Below are positions 32,389 to 40,784 of a DNA stretch of 64,000 nucleotides, piece after piece. The notes under the pieces are model-generated. The model saw only the letters and a list, made by a program, of their open reading frames with translations, did not search any database and had not been told where the DNA came from. Both the position numbers and the translations under genes were made by a program. The first letter of the stretch is position 1; each line of letters starts with the position of its first letter. Source of the DNA: REEP01 sp964603915 (GTDB lineage Bacteria > Pseudomonadota > Alphaproteobacteria > Rhodospirillales > Defluviicoccaceae); assembly GCA_964603915.1 (NCBI GenBank), contig CAZRWU010000001.1, positions 28,126-92,125 on the forward strand, in the 5' to 3' direction.

Positions 32389-33762
32389 TCAGGTCGGCTG
32401 CGGCAAATCGAAACGAGCGAGCGCATCCGCCTGACGGGCGCGCAGATCGTCCTCGTTGAAGTCTGCGATCAGCCCGTGGAACACCTGATGCCAATTGATC
32501 TCGGCCTTGAGGCGGGTGAACACGCTGCCGAGACCGATCGCGGCGCGATCCATCAAGACGAATTCCCTCGGCGGCGTCACGCCACCCGCCTCCTTCAAGC
32601 CTTGATGAACCTTTGCGGCGACCTGCGCGCCGTATCTTACGCCGTCATCGTCCTGGATGCGCTGAACCTTGTCCTCCATCAGCGGCCGATAAAGGAAACG
32701 AGCCCAATGGTTGAGGATCTCGATCATGTTGCGGTTGATGTTCTTGAACCCCCAGGTCTCGTAGGACGAAACCGCAAGATCCTCATCATTGTTGAGAAGG
32801 GCCCAGTACAGATCGATAACGGCCCTGACGAAAGGCGGCCTGAACACACGGACACAGCCGAAATCGAGCAGGTTGATCGATTGATCGGGTCTCACCGTGT
32901 AGTTGCCGAGATGAGGATCGCCGTGGATCACGCCGCACTGGTACAACGGCACGTACCAGGCGCGAAACATGTTGATGGCGACGGCGTTGCGCACCTCGAG
33001 GTGCTCATCGACGTAACGCAGGATCGGGACGCCGTCCAGCCAGGTCATGGTCAGAAGCCGGTCGGTACACAAGTCGAGCAACGGTTCCGGGACATGAACG
33101 CCTGGTTCGTTCGCATGCATGAACGCGTAAAGGCCCATGTGACGGGCTTCCCGGCGATAATCGAGCTCTTCGCGAAGACGCTCGGCGAGTTCGGCATGGA
33201 CCTCCGTCGGATCGACCGAGCGATCATAGCGACGGTATATCGAGAAAACGATCCTGAGCTGCTGCAGATCGGCCTCGACCGCCGAGGCCATATCCGGGTA
33301 TTGCAACTTACAGGCGAGTTGCCGGCCGTCGTGAGCCAAGGCCCGATGAACCTGACCGAGTGACGCCGCCGCGGCGGCTTCGTGTTCGAATGCCGCGAAG
33401 CGCTTTTGCCAATCCTGGCCCAGTTCCGCCGACATGCGCCTTTTCACGAAAGCCCAGCCCATGGGAGGCGCGTTCGTCTGCAGCTCCGCCAATTCCGTCG
33501 AATACGCCTCGGGCAGAAGGTCGGGCACGGTCGACATGATCTGCGCGACCTTCATCAGAGGCCCCTTGAGACCGCCGAGCGCCGCCTTCACCTCCGCGGC
33601 GATCTCCGGATTGTCGATTTGCGATCCGAACAGGCGAGCTCCGGCGAACCGGGCCGCCGCGCCGCCAACCGCGGTGCCGACACGGGCAAAGCGCATCATC
33701 CGGCCTCCGAATGAGCTCTCCTCACCGCTGGCGCGGCGTCTCTCGAACGCACTGTCGGTCAT
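32389..33762 (-). CDS. ABC1/UbiB-like atypical kinase (AarF/COQ8 family)
   Basis: Protein-kinase-like ATPase of the family that supports ubiquinone biosynthesis, 457 aa. The start is taken as the ATG at 33762 (MTDSAFERRRASGEE) with GGGAGG just upstream; the frame runs open to 33852. The family motif KxGQ appears here as MKVAQIMSTVPDLLPE, with Gly replaced by Ala. EHEAAAAASLGQVHRA is the Ala-rich loop, CKLQYPDM the Lys motif, VIHGDPHLGNY the catalytic HxDPHxxN and LLDFGCVR the DFG. Unlike UbiB there is no obvious C-terminal membrane helix. So it may be a second ABC1 member rather than UbiB itself. Its substrate is unknown. Confidence 0.9.
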   Translation of the reverse strand: MTDSAFERRRASGEESSFGGRMMRFARVGTAVGGAAARFAGARLFGSQIDNPEIAAEVKAALGGLKGPLMKVAQIMSTVPDLLPEAYSTELAELQTNAPPMGWAFVKRRMSAELGQDWQKRFAAFEHEAAAAASLGQVHRALAHDGRQLACKLQYPDMASAVEADLQQLRIVFSIYRRYDRSVDPTEVHAELAERLREELDYRREARHMGLYAFMHANEPGVHVPEPLLDLCTDRLLTMTWLDGVPILRYVDEHLEVRNAVAINMFRAWYVPLYQCGVIHGDPHLGNYTVRPDQSINLLDFGCVRVFRPPFVRAVIDLYWALLNNDEDLAVSSYETWGFKNINRNMIEILNHWARFLYRPLMEDKVQRIQDDDGVRYGAQVAAKVHQGLKEAGGVTPPREFVLMDRAAIGLGSVFTRLKAEINWHQVFHGLIADFNEDDLRARQADALARFDLPQPT

Positions 33763-33879
33763 CGGCCTCCCTTTCGACTCATCGGGGTTCCATGCCATTG
33801 TACGCGGCTCAAGCCTTCCTCGATCACACGGGGTCCGTGGATCCGCCCGCAAGCCGGCGGATCCACATCGGCGGCAGCC

Positions 33880-35682
33880 CTACTCCAGCGTCTCGATCTC
33901 GTCAATCAGCCCCACGATAACGTCGATGCCGTTGCGCCAGAACTGCGGGTCCCGTGCGTCCAGGCCGAAGGGTTTGAGCAGATCGTGATGCATGAGGGTG
34001 CCGCCGGCGCGAAGCATGTCGATGTACTTGTCGGTGAACCCCTCAAGCCCGTTTCTATATGTCTGGTACAGTGAGTTAACCAAACAATCGCCGAATGCGT
34101 AGGCGTAAACATAGAACGGCGAATGGACAAAGTGGGGAATATATGCCCAGTAGCAACGGTATTCGTCGTCGAAGCGGATCGCCGGACCCAGGCTTTCCCG
34201 TTGAACGTCGAACCAGATCTCTCCAAGACGATCCGACGACAGTTCCGATCGGCTGCGCTCGTCGTGGACGCGCCGTTCGAACTCATGAAAGGCGATCTGG
34301 CGAACAACCGTGTTCAGCATGTCTTCCACCTTGGACGCGAGCAGACGACGGCGTTGCCTGGGATCGTTCTCGGCGTCGAGTAGAGCCCGGAACACAAGCA
34401 TTTCCCCAAACACGGACGCAGTCTCGGCCAGCGTTAGCGGCGTTTCCGCCATCAACACGCCCTGCTCGCCCGCCAGAACCTGATGCACGCCATGGCCAAG
34501 CTCGTGCGCCAGCGTCATCACATCGCGCGGCCGGCCATAGAAGTTCATCAGGATATAGGGATGTACGGAAGGAACCGTCGGATGCGAGTAGGCGCCCGCA
34601 TCCTTTCCCGGACGAGGCGCGGCATCGATCCAGCCGCCTTCAAAGAACGGCTGCGATGTTTGCGCCATCAGCGGATGAAACGCGCGGAAGGCGTCAAGGA
34701 CGGTTTCACGCGCCTGACCCCAACTAAAGATGCGCTCGTCACCGCCCGGCAGCGGCGCATTGCGATCCCAATAATCCAATGCCTCCTTGCCGAACCATGT
34801 CGCCTTGATCCGATAATAGCGATGAGCAAGCTCCTGATAAGCGGAGCGGATCGCGGTGACGAGGGCGTCCACCACTTCATCCTCGACGCGGTTGGCGAGG
34901 TTCCTGTAGGACACCGGCGTCGGGTAGCGACGCCATCGATCCTCGATCTCCTTGTCCTTGGCCAGCGTGTTGGTGATCAGCGTGAACAGTTCGATGCGCT
35001 CGCCAAGACCCTGTCCCAATGATTTTGCGGCGGCGCGGCGCTTGTCGCCATCGCTGTGAGACATCAGGTTGAGAACGTCGGAGAGCGGCAGTTCCTCCCC
35101 ATTGAGAGGGAAGCGCATCCGCGCCGTCGATTGCTCGAACAACCGGATCCAGGCGCTGCGACCGGTCACCGACTTTTGATGAAGCAGCGATTCCAACTCG
35201 TCGCTCAACTGGTGGGGCCTGAAGACCCGGCAGTCGCGAATCCACGGCGCGTACCGCGCCGCCGCCGGATGCGTCAGTTGCCGTTCGATGACCTCGTCGT
35301 CGAGCCGGTTCAGCTCCAAGGTGAAAAATAACGTCTCCACGGAAATCGCGTTGTTGCGTTCTTGAATGTCCTGCAGAAAGCGTCCACGGGGCGGATCGCT
35401 CATATCCATCGAGAAATACAGCTGGGCGTAGGCTGCCGTTCTGTGCGTCCGCTCGACGATGGACTCGTAGGCGCCGATCGCCTCGGCCAATTCCTCACCG
35501 CCGAGCGCCGCAAGTCGACCCGCGTACTTGGCTCGAAAGCCCTCCGCCTCCCGCCGCGCCCAGTCAAGATCGGCTTCCAACTCCGGCGCCTCGGGCGCAG
35601 CATAGAGATCATCCAAGCGCCACTGCGGCAGGGCGTCCGGTCCTCCTTCCGCATTCCGCGGGATTGCTTTCAGTTGCGGCAA
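33880..35682 (-). CDS. pepF: Oligoendopeptidase F (M3 family metallopeptidase)
   Basis: Zinc endopeptidase acting on short peptides in the cytoplasm. It is 600 aa when started at the TTG at 35682, which has AGGAG eight bases upstream; an in-frame TTG at 35742 has no ribosome site. The N-terminal helical lobe includes AYAQLYFSMDMSDPPRGRFLQDI. The zinc site is LAHELGHGVHQ (about 382), with the further Glu in ETASVFGEMLVF. The C-terminus has AYAFGDCLVNSLYQTY and the M3 substrate loop with paired Tyr residues, FVHSPFYVYAYAF. It has typical PepF length. It is divergent from the acyl-CoA synthetase gene, and the ABC1 kinase gene lies downstream on the same strand. Confidence 0.95.
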   Translation of the reverse strand: MPQLKAIPRNAEGGPDALPQWRLDDLYAAPEAPELEADLDWARREAEGFRAKYAGRLAALGGEELAEAIGAYESIVERTHRTAAYAQLYFSMDMSDPPRGRFLQDIQERNNAISVETLFFTLELNRLDDEVIERQLTHPAAARYAPWIRDCRVFRPHQLSDELESLLHQKSVTGRSAWIRLFEQSTARMRFPLNGEELPLSDVLNLMSHSDGDKRRAAAKSLGQGLGERIELFTLITNTLAKDKEIEDRWRRYPTPVSYRNLANRVEDEVVDALVTAIRSAYQELAHRYYRIKATWFGKEALDYWDRNAPLPGGDERIFSWGQARETVLDAFRAFHPLMAQTSQPFFEGGWIDAAPRPGKDAGAYSHPTVPSVHPYILMNFYGRPRDVMTLAHELGHGVHQVLAGEQGVLMAETPLTLAETASVFGEMLVFRALLDAENDPRQRRRLLASKVEDMLNTVVRQIAFHEFERRVHDERSRSELSSDRLGEIWFDVQRESLGPAIRFDDEYRCYWAYIPHFVHSPFYVYAYAFGDCLVNSLYQTYRNGLEGFTDKYIDMLRAGGTLMHHDLLKPFGLDARDPQFWRNGIDVIVGLIDEIETLE

Positions 35683-35773
35683 TTCCGTTTCTCCTCGTCC
35701 TTCGCGCGCCCCTATACTTGGGTGATCCGAAGGGGAGAGCAAGCAATCCCCGAACCTAGAAGGGACATCAGGG

Positions 35774-37561
35774 ATGGCGGAACATCGTCCGGAAAATTTG
35801 ATCAGCCTTTTCTACGCCCAGGCGGAACGCTTGCGGGAGCGTCCGTTTTTGTGGGCTAAGCGTGATGGCGCCTATACGGCGATGCAGTGGGGCGCGGTCG
35901 CCCGCAGCGTCACGGCGCTTGCCCGCGGACTTCGCGCAATCGGCATCGAGCCTGGCGACCGCATCGTGCTGGTTTCGGAAAACCGCCCGGAATGGCTCAT
36001 CGCGGATATCGCGATCATGGCCGCCGGGGGTGTTTCGGTTCCCGCGTATGTCACCAACACGGAGGCGGATCACCACCATATCTTGGAAAACAGCGGCGCC
36101 ACCGGAATCATCGTTTCAACGGAGTTTCTCGCCCGGCGTCTTCTCTCGGTGGCCGCCCGCGCCGGCGATGTGCGCTTTCTCATCGCAATGGAGGCGCTCA
36201 CGCTCGGGCAGACCGGCAACACCGACATTTTCCACTGGGATGACGTTCTCGCCAAAGGAGAGGCGGAGTCCGGCGACGTTGCCGGCGCCGCCCGCGATAT
36301 TTCACGGTACGATACCGCCTGCATTATCTACACCTCGGGGACCGGCGGGGCTCCGAAGGGAGTCATGCTCCACCACGGCGCCTTGCTGCACAATTGCGAG
36401 GGCGCCGGGGATGCGCTCGCCGCGCTCGATCTGACCGACGAAGTCTACTTGTCATTCCTGCCGCTCTCGCACGCGTTCGAGCACACGGCGGGACAGTTCT
36501 TCCCCATCGCGATCGGCGCGCAAATCTTTTACGCCGAGGGCATCGAATCGCTTGCGACCAACATGCTTGAGGCGCGGCCAACCATCATGACCGCCGTGCC
36601 CCGTCTGTGCGACACCCTTTATGACAAGATCACCCGAGGCGTGCGCCGCGCCGGTGGAATGCGGCAGCGCATGTTCATGGATGCTTTGCGCCTGGGCAAA
36701 CAGCGTTACCACGCTCCCGGCTCGCTTGGCGTCGCCGATCGGCTCTACGATGTCGTTCTCCAGCGCGCGGTCCGGGCCAAGATGCAAGCGATCTTCGGCG
36801 GTCGCCTGAAGGCGTTGGTGTCCGGCGGGGCGCCGCTCAATCCGGAGGTCGGCCTGTTCTTTCAAGCGCTTGGGCTCCAGATCCTGCAAGGTTATGGACA
36901 AACGGAGGCAGGACCGGTGATCAGCGTCAATCGTCCGGGTCAAGCCAAGATGCACACCGTTGGACCGCCGCTGAAAGGGGTCGCCGTCCGCCTCGCCCCG
37001 GACAATGAAATCCTCGTGCAGGGGGAGATGGTGATGCGGGGCTATTGGCGGAACGAGAACGCCACCCACGAGGTGCTCCGCGATGGCTGGCTGCATACCG
37101 GGGATATCGGCGATATCGATGCCGACGGCCACCTGCGCATCACCGATCGCAAGAAGGACATCATCGTCATGTCGGGTGGCGACAACATCGCGCCGGCTCG
37201 GATCGAAGCTGTTCTCGCCCTGGAGGTGGAGATCGCGCAAGCGATGGTAAACGGCGATGGCAAGCCTCACCTTGTCGCCATTCTTGTCCCGAACGTCGAT
37301 TGGATGAAGGGATGGGCGCGAGAAGCGGGCAAACCGGCCGACCTGAAACTGCTCGCGGTCGACCCCGACTTCCACAGGAGTCTCGCCGCGGTCGTCGAGC
37401 GCATCAACAAGAAACTGTCGGCGCTCGAGAGGATCCGCCGTTTCATCATCGCCCGCGAGCCGTTTTCGATCGAGAATGACCAGATGACGCCCACTCAGAA
37501 GATCCGCCGTCACGTCATCCGCCGTTGCTACCAGGAAGAAATCGACGCGCTCTACAGATAA
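35774..37561 (+). CDS. Long-chain acyl-CoA synthetase (AMP-binding, FAA1-like)
   Basis: Activates fatty acids with ATP and CoA via an acyl-AMP. It is 595 aa. The AMP-binding P-loop is CIIYTSGTGGAPKGVMLHHGALLHN (about 175), FLPLSHAFEHTAGQF follows, then VSGGAPLNPEVGLFFQALGLQILQGYGQTE (about 345), HTGDIGDIDADGHLRITDRKKDIIVMSGG (about 440) and the C-terminal Lys region near PTQKIRRHVI. It begins 91 bases from the divergent pepF, with AGAAGGGA upstream of ATG. The FAA1 type (COG1022) has this long linker before the C-terminal domain. Chain-length choice cannot be inferred. Confidence 0.93.
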   Translation: MAEHRPENLISLFYAQAERLRERPFLWAKRDGAYTAMQWGAVARSVTALARGLRAIGIEPGDRIVLVSENRPEWLIADIAIMAAGGVSVPAYVTNTEADHHHILENSGATGIIVSTEFLARRLLSVAARAGDVRFLIAMEALTLGQTGNTDIFHWDDVLAKGEAESGDVAGAARDISRYDTACIIYTSGTGGAPKGVMLHHGALLHNCEGAGDALAALDLTDEVYLSFLPLSHAFEHTAGQFFPIAIGAQIFYAEGIESLATNMLEARPTIMTAVPRLCDTLYDKITRGVRRAGGMRQRMFMDALRLGKQRYHAPGSLGVADRLYDVVLQRAVRAKMQAIFGGRLKALVSGGAPLNPEVGLFFQALGLQILQGYGQTEAGPVISVNRPGQAKMHTVGPPLKGVAVRLAPDNEILVQGEMVMRGYWRNENATHEVLRDGWLHTGDIGDIDADGHLRITDRKKDIIVMSGGDNIAPARIEAVLALEVEIAQAMVNGDGKPHLVAILVPNVDWMKGWAREAGKPADLKLLAVDPDFHRSLAAVVERINKKLSALERIRRFIIAREPFSIENDQMTPTQKIRRHVIRRCYQEEIDALYR

Positions 37562-37681
37562 CGCCAAGCCGAACAGCGAGAACGCATCGACGGGAGGGCG
37601 CCCCGGCTTGCAAGCGCTTTGCCCTGATTGCCGTAACGGATCGAGCAAGCTAGTTTAGCGCAATGGTCGGTACGGCGTGTC

Positions 37682-38374
37682 GTGGAGGATCCGATTAGGG
37701 CGGTCGGCACAAGCGGACGGCTGACGCCGGAATTGGTTCTGCGCGCCTATGCCCTTGGCATCTTTCCCATGGCGAGGCACCGCGCCGATCCCGTGGTGCA
37801 CTGGGTTGCTCCGGCGACGCGCGGAATTCTCCCTCTCGACGGCTTTCGCGTCCCGAGCCGGCTGCGACGCACGGTGCGCCGCCGGATTTATCAAACCCGC
37901 TGCGACACGGCGTTTCAGTCCGTGATCAGCGCCTGCGCATCGCCAAGCACGGGCCGCGAAGAAACCTGGATCAACGATGAAATCATCCGTAGCTTCGTCG
38001 CGTTGCACGCCGCGGGCCTTGCCCACAGCCTCGAGAGTTGGCGCGAGGGGCGATTGGTCGGCGGTCTTTACGGCGTCGCCCTGGGCGGCGTCTTTTTTGG
38101 TGAAAGCATGTTCTCGCGCGAGCGCGACGCGAGCAAGGTCGCCCTTGTCCATCTGGTCGCGCGTTTGCGTCTGGGCGGTTTCAAGCTTCTCGATATCCAG
38201 TTCGTCACGCCGCACCTGCGCCAGTTTGGCGCGATTGAAATCGCTGCCGCCGACTACCTCGACCGGCTCAACGACGCCATCCCGCGGAAAGCGATATTCT
38301 ACTCGGAAGAGTCGCTTTCGGTCGATGCCGCCGTCGATGCGCTGCTGACGCAATCGAGCACCCAGATGTCGTAG
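37682..38374 (+). CDS. aat: Leucyl/phenylalanyl-tRNA-protein transferase
   Basis: Adds Leu or Phe to N-terminal Arg/Lys of proteins for N-end-rule degradation by ClpAP. It is 230 aa with a GTG start. LVLRAYALGIFPMARHR at the start, VHWVAPATRGILPLDGFRVPSRLRR, then ETWINDEIIRSFVALHAAGLAHSLESW and GGLYGVALGGVFFGESMFSRERDASKVALVHL are the conserved GNAT-fold signatures, followed by LLDIQFVTPHLRQFGA. Its last 76 bases overlap the 3' end of the DUF2155 gene on the other strand, a tail-to-tail overlap. This gene next to DUF2155, MCE and NDUFA12 genes is a familiar order in this group. Confidence 0.95.
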   Translation: MEDPIRAVGTSGRLTPELVLRAYALGIFPMARHRADPVVHWVAPATRGILPLDGFRVPSRLRRTVRRRIYQTRCDTAFQSVISACASPSTGREETWINDEIIRSFVALHAAGLAHSLESWREGRLVGGLYGVALGGVFFGESMFSRERDASKVALVHLVARLRLGGFKLLDIQFVTPHLRQFGAIEIAAADYLDRLNDAIPRKAIFYSEESLSVDAAVDALLTQSSTQMS

Positions 38375-38742
38375 ACCGGATGATCCATGGCGGAAACTGC
38401 CGGACTTGAAGCAAACATCCAGCCACGGAACACCAGCATGGGAACCTCGTTCGGGCGGCTTTCCTCGATCTGAAGGAAGGCCGCGGACTCGGGTGGCTCT
38501 TCGGGCGGCCGCTTGTCGCAGGTGCGCGCGACGATTCGAAGTGTTCCGAACGTCACCGGATGACCGATCGGAGCCTCGATCGTCGAAACCCGCGCCGTCA
38601 CTTTATCGAGAGCACGCAGCACGGCCACGTCGGCGGGCTCCGCGGCGCCCGTCCCGCCGGCCGATGCTGCGACGACAAGACCGATCCCGATGGCGTGGCG
38701 TCGGCGTTGGCGAAACAAAGAGAGCATGCCGTCAACGATCAT
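38299..38742 (-). CDS. DUF2155 periplasmic protein
   Basis: Exported protein of about 147 aa in a family restricted mainly to alphaproteobacteria. The N-terminus MIVDGMLSLFRQRRRHAIGIG then a hydrophobic stretch ending TGAAEP is a signal peptide. The core is ARVSTIEAPIGHPVTFGTLRIVARTCDKRPPEEPPESAAFLQIEE, then VFRGWMFASSPAVSAMDHPVYDIWVLDC, the domain signature, with Cys residues that may pair. The start is uncertain: ATGs at 38742 and 38817 are both possible; the former gives a compact signal peptide. The 3' end overlaps aat by 76 bases. Function unknown; the neighbourhood suggests envelope lipid or complex I assembly, but only by association. Confidence 0.85.
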   Translation of the reverse strand: MIVDGMLSLFRQRRRHAIGIGLVVAASAGGTGAAEPADVAVLRALDKVTARVSTIEAPIGHPVTFGTLRIVARTCDKRPPEEPPESAAFLQIEESRPNEVPMLVFRGWMFASSPAVSAMDHPVYDIWVLDCVSSASTAASTESDSSE

Positions 38743-38854
38743 CCGGGCGAAAGGTTCGGGCTCGCCGGGCCGTCCGCACCGGCGCCGGCTTAGCCTAGTA
38801 TACCTGTTCTCTCTCATTCCGGCGTGACCTCGTAAACACGATCGCCAACGCCGA

Positions 38855-39376
38855 TCACGGTTCCGCGCTCAGCGACGGCGCGAATGAAGGCGCGTCCTCG
38901 GCCGGCTCCTCGGTTGGCGTTTGCTGACCGCCCGGCGTCGTCGCCAGAAAGAGAATTTCCCCGACCTGATCTTCAAGCGATCGGTAAGCCCTGGTTTCCG
39001 TGATGCTGCCTCCCGGTTCGATGTACGTCGTCGCCTGACCCGGCTCGAGCCGTACATACTTGCCGCCGAGGATCCCCTGGCTGTCGATCGACGCCACCGT
39101 ATCCTCGGGAAGCCTGACGCCATCATTGATGCTCATGGTTACGATCGCGTCGTAAGTGTCGGGGTCGAGCCTCGTTCCGGTGACCGTCCCGACCTTGATG
39201 CCGTTGATCTGCACGTCGCTGCCGGTGGCGAGGCCGCCGATCCTGAAGAACTCGGCGTTAACGGTGTAGCCCGGCGCAATGCCGATCCCGGCTGTCGCAT
39301 AAGCGAAGTATACGAATACCGCGGCGACGACCAACACCACCGCTCCCATGACCGATTCGATAACGTGCCTGCGCAC
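38855..39376 (-). CDS. mlaD: MlaD-like MCE protein (outer-membrane lipid asymmetry)
   Basis: Periplasmic lipid-binding subunit anchored to the inner membrane by one N-terminal helix (VMGAVVLVVAAVFVYFAYAT). The MCE domain, about 36-120, has the typical start YTVNAEFFRIGGLATGSDVQINGIKVGTV and the LGGKYVRLEPG strand. It is 173 aa, starting at GTG 39376, two bases after the preceding MCE gene's stop, so the two are translated together. In the Mla system the hexameric MlaD passes phospholipids between membranes with the MlaFEB transporter, which is not in this window. The C-terminus is Pro/Glu-rich and likely disordered. Confidence 0.9.
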   Translation of the reverse strand: MRRHVIESVMGAVVLVVAAVFVYFAYATAGIGIAPGYTVNAEFFRIGGLATGSDVQINGIKVGTVTGTRLDPDTYDAIVTMSINDGVRLPEDTVASIDSQGILGGKYVRLEPGQATTYIEPGGSITETRAYRSLEDQVGEILFLATTPGGQQTPTEEPAEDAPSFAPSLSAEP

Positions 39377-39378
39377 CG

Positions 39379-39870
39379 CTAATTTCCTTTTACATCCTCC
39401 TGATCGGCCTCCACCCGCGCCGCTCTGCCTTGCGCGATGATCAGCTCAAGCAGTTGACTGACGATCAACGCGTCCTGCGTGAACGTAATGGTATCGCCAT
39501 CCCCGAGCATCGCGTCGGCGCCTCCGGGATCGAGGTTCATGAACTTTGTCCCGAACAATCCGTCGGTGTGGACCGCCGCCGCCGTATCGACGGGAAGCGC
39601 GACACCGGGCCTGATCCAAAGCGTCACGCGCGCGCGATTGTTGTCCACGAGCGTCATTTGCTGAACCCTGCCGACATCGATTCCCGAAACGTACACAGGC
39701 GCGCCTTCCGTCAAGCCGTCGACGCGATTGAAGGTGGCGTAAATCCGGAGCCCGCTCAACTCGCCCCCCCCCAACCGGGTCTGACCACTATAGGACAGGA
39801 CGAGAAGGACAGCCAATCCGATCAACGCGGCGGCTCCAATGGCCGCATCGCGGTTTTCGCTGCGCTTCAT
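39379..39870 (-). CDS. Second MCE-domain protein, tandem to mlaD
   Basis: A 163-aa protein with an N-terminal helix (AAIGAAALIGLAVLLVLSYS) and one MCE domain: LRIYATFNRVDGLTEGAPVYVSGIDVGRV and FGTKFMNLDPGG. It is clearly paralogous to the next gene but divergent in the loops. The ATG at 39870 is chosen; a longer frame to 39987 would add a Pro/Arg-rich stretch and overlap the NDUFA12 gene. Whether it makes hetero-hexamers with the neighbour, or serves a different lipid, is unknown. Related single-gene arrangements usually carry one MCE gene here. Confidence 0.8.
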   Translation of the reverse strand: MKRSENRDAAIGAAALIGLAVLLVLSYSGQTRLGGGELSGLRIYATFNRVDGLTEGAPVYVSGIDVGRVQQMTLVDNNRARVTLWIRPGVALPVDTAAAVHTDGLFGTKFMNLDPGGADAMLGDGDTITFTQDALIVSQLLELIIAQGRAARVEADQEDVKGN

Positions 39871-39949
39871 CGCGCGGACCCCGCGCCGGCGTTCCGGCGC
39901 GGGAGGTTCAAGGTATGGCGGCGGCCGAGGAGGGTTCGGCTTAAACGCG

Positions 39950-40303
39950 TCACCCCGGCGTCCACGGCTCGTAATCGCCCGTTGCATGGGCGCGCTTGCC
40001 GCCGCGAAGCTCGTGGCCCTTGGGCCGATACGCGTAAGGAGTCCCGGTCAGATTGGGCACATGCTCTTTCTGCCAAGGCCAGCGCTTCGCTTCGTCCGTC
40101 AAAGGCTCCTCGACCATGTGATGAAGCCACGCATGCCATTCCGCCGGCACCTTGCTGGCCTCGACGTCGCCTTTGTAGACAACCCAGCGGCGCTCACGCC
40201 CGTAGCGGCCCATTCGCCGGTTGCGATAATAGCGGTTGCCGAACGCATCGGCGCCCACCTTCTCGCCGCGCAGCCAAGTAAACAGCCTCGTGCCCAGATC
40301 CAT
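39950..40303 (-). CDS. NADH:ubiquinone oxidoreductase subunit NDUFA12
   Basis: Accessory subunit of respiratory complex I, found in alphaproteobacteria and mitochondria, 117 aa. The family pattern is GTRLFTWLRGEKVGADAFGNRYYRNR, WVVYKGDVEASKVPAEWHAWLHHMVEEPL and KEHVPNLTGTPYAYRPKGHELRGG. It is soluble and lies at the matrix/cytoplasmic side of the complex. The main nuo operon is elsewhere. Genes downstream on the same strand are the two MCE genes and DUF2155, forming a likely transcript. Confidence 0.95.
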   Translation of the reverse strand: MDLGTRLFTWLRGEKVGADAFGNRYYRNRRMGRYGRERRWVVYKGDVEASKVPAEWHAWLHHMVEEPLTDEAKRWPWQKEHVPNLTGTPYAYRPKGHELRGGKRAHATGDYEPWTPG

Positions 40304-40784
40304 CGCTCGTCAGCCTGTCATCACCAAACTTTAAGCAGTACCGTTCTTGCCGTCGCGCCTTCGATGAAGACGGCGGAAGCGGCGGCACTATGGCACCACG
40401 GATTCGGAGCGTCCAGTACAAGACGCTTTGGCGACATCGTTGCTCGATCCTTCCGCCCTCTTGCGCTCCCTCTCGCCCGGCGATCGCAGGTGATTCGCGC
40501 CGGCGCCCAGACCGCGCCTGACGTTGCCCAACCCGTCGCGACGAGAGGAGGGCATCAGGTGTCAAGCACTAAATGTAGTTGTTTTCTGCCTCAAGAGACC
40601 GTAGCATTTGTGGCGCTGACGGAAAATATGCGGCGAAATTTTCAACAAACCCTTGACGCGGCAGTCTCTCGTCACGCGGCGAGGACATGACACAGCCCGC
40701 TACGATGCGATGGCGGTTGCCGGGTCGATTGGCGAGGCGGTCAGCCTCGCGCTCATAGATTTAGATTAAGGAAGATTGACCATC
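40304..40784. other. Long intergenic region upstream of nrdJ
   Basis: About 480 bases between the divergent NDUFA12 and nrdJ genes. It contains a candidate NrdR pair (see 40566-40613), then AT-rich sequence (ggaaaatatg area near 40620) and an AAGGAAG before the nrdJ start. I looked for a cobalamin riboswitch (B12-box type core) and did not find one. No gene can be supported. Confidence 0.4.
40566..40581. promoter_or_regulatory. Candidate NrdR box upstream of nrdJ
   Basis: gcactaaatgtagttg matches the NrdR consensus at 11 of 16 positions, including the acta/tagt dyad (40568-40579). A weaker second match begins 32 bases later (40598-40613, accgtagcatttgtgg, about 8 of 16), which is the three-turn spacing usual for paired NrdR boxes. 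This would couple nrdJ to dATP/ATP sensing. Compared by eye against the consensus from memory. Confidence 0.45.

Noticed and set aside
40304..40784. Possible cobalamin riboswitch before nrdJ
   Set aside because: No B12-box core or matching helices could be found by eye; a covariance-model search would settle this.
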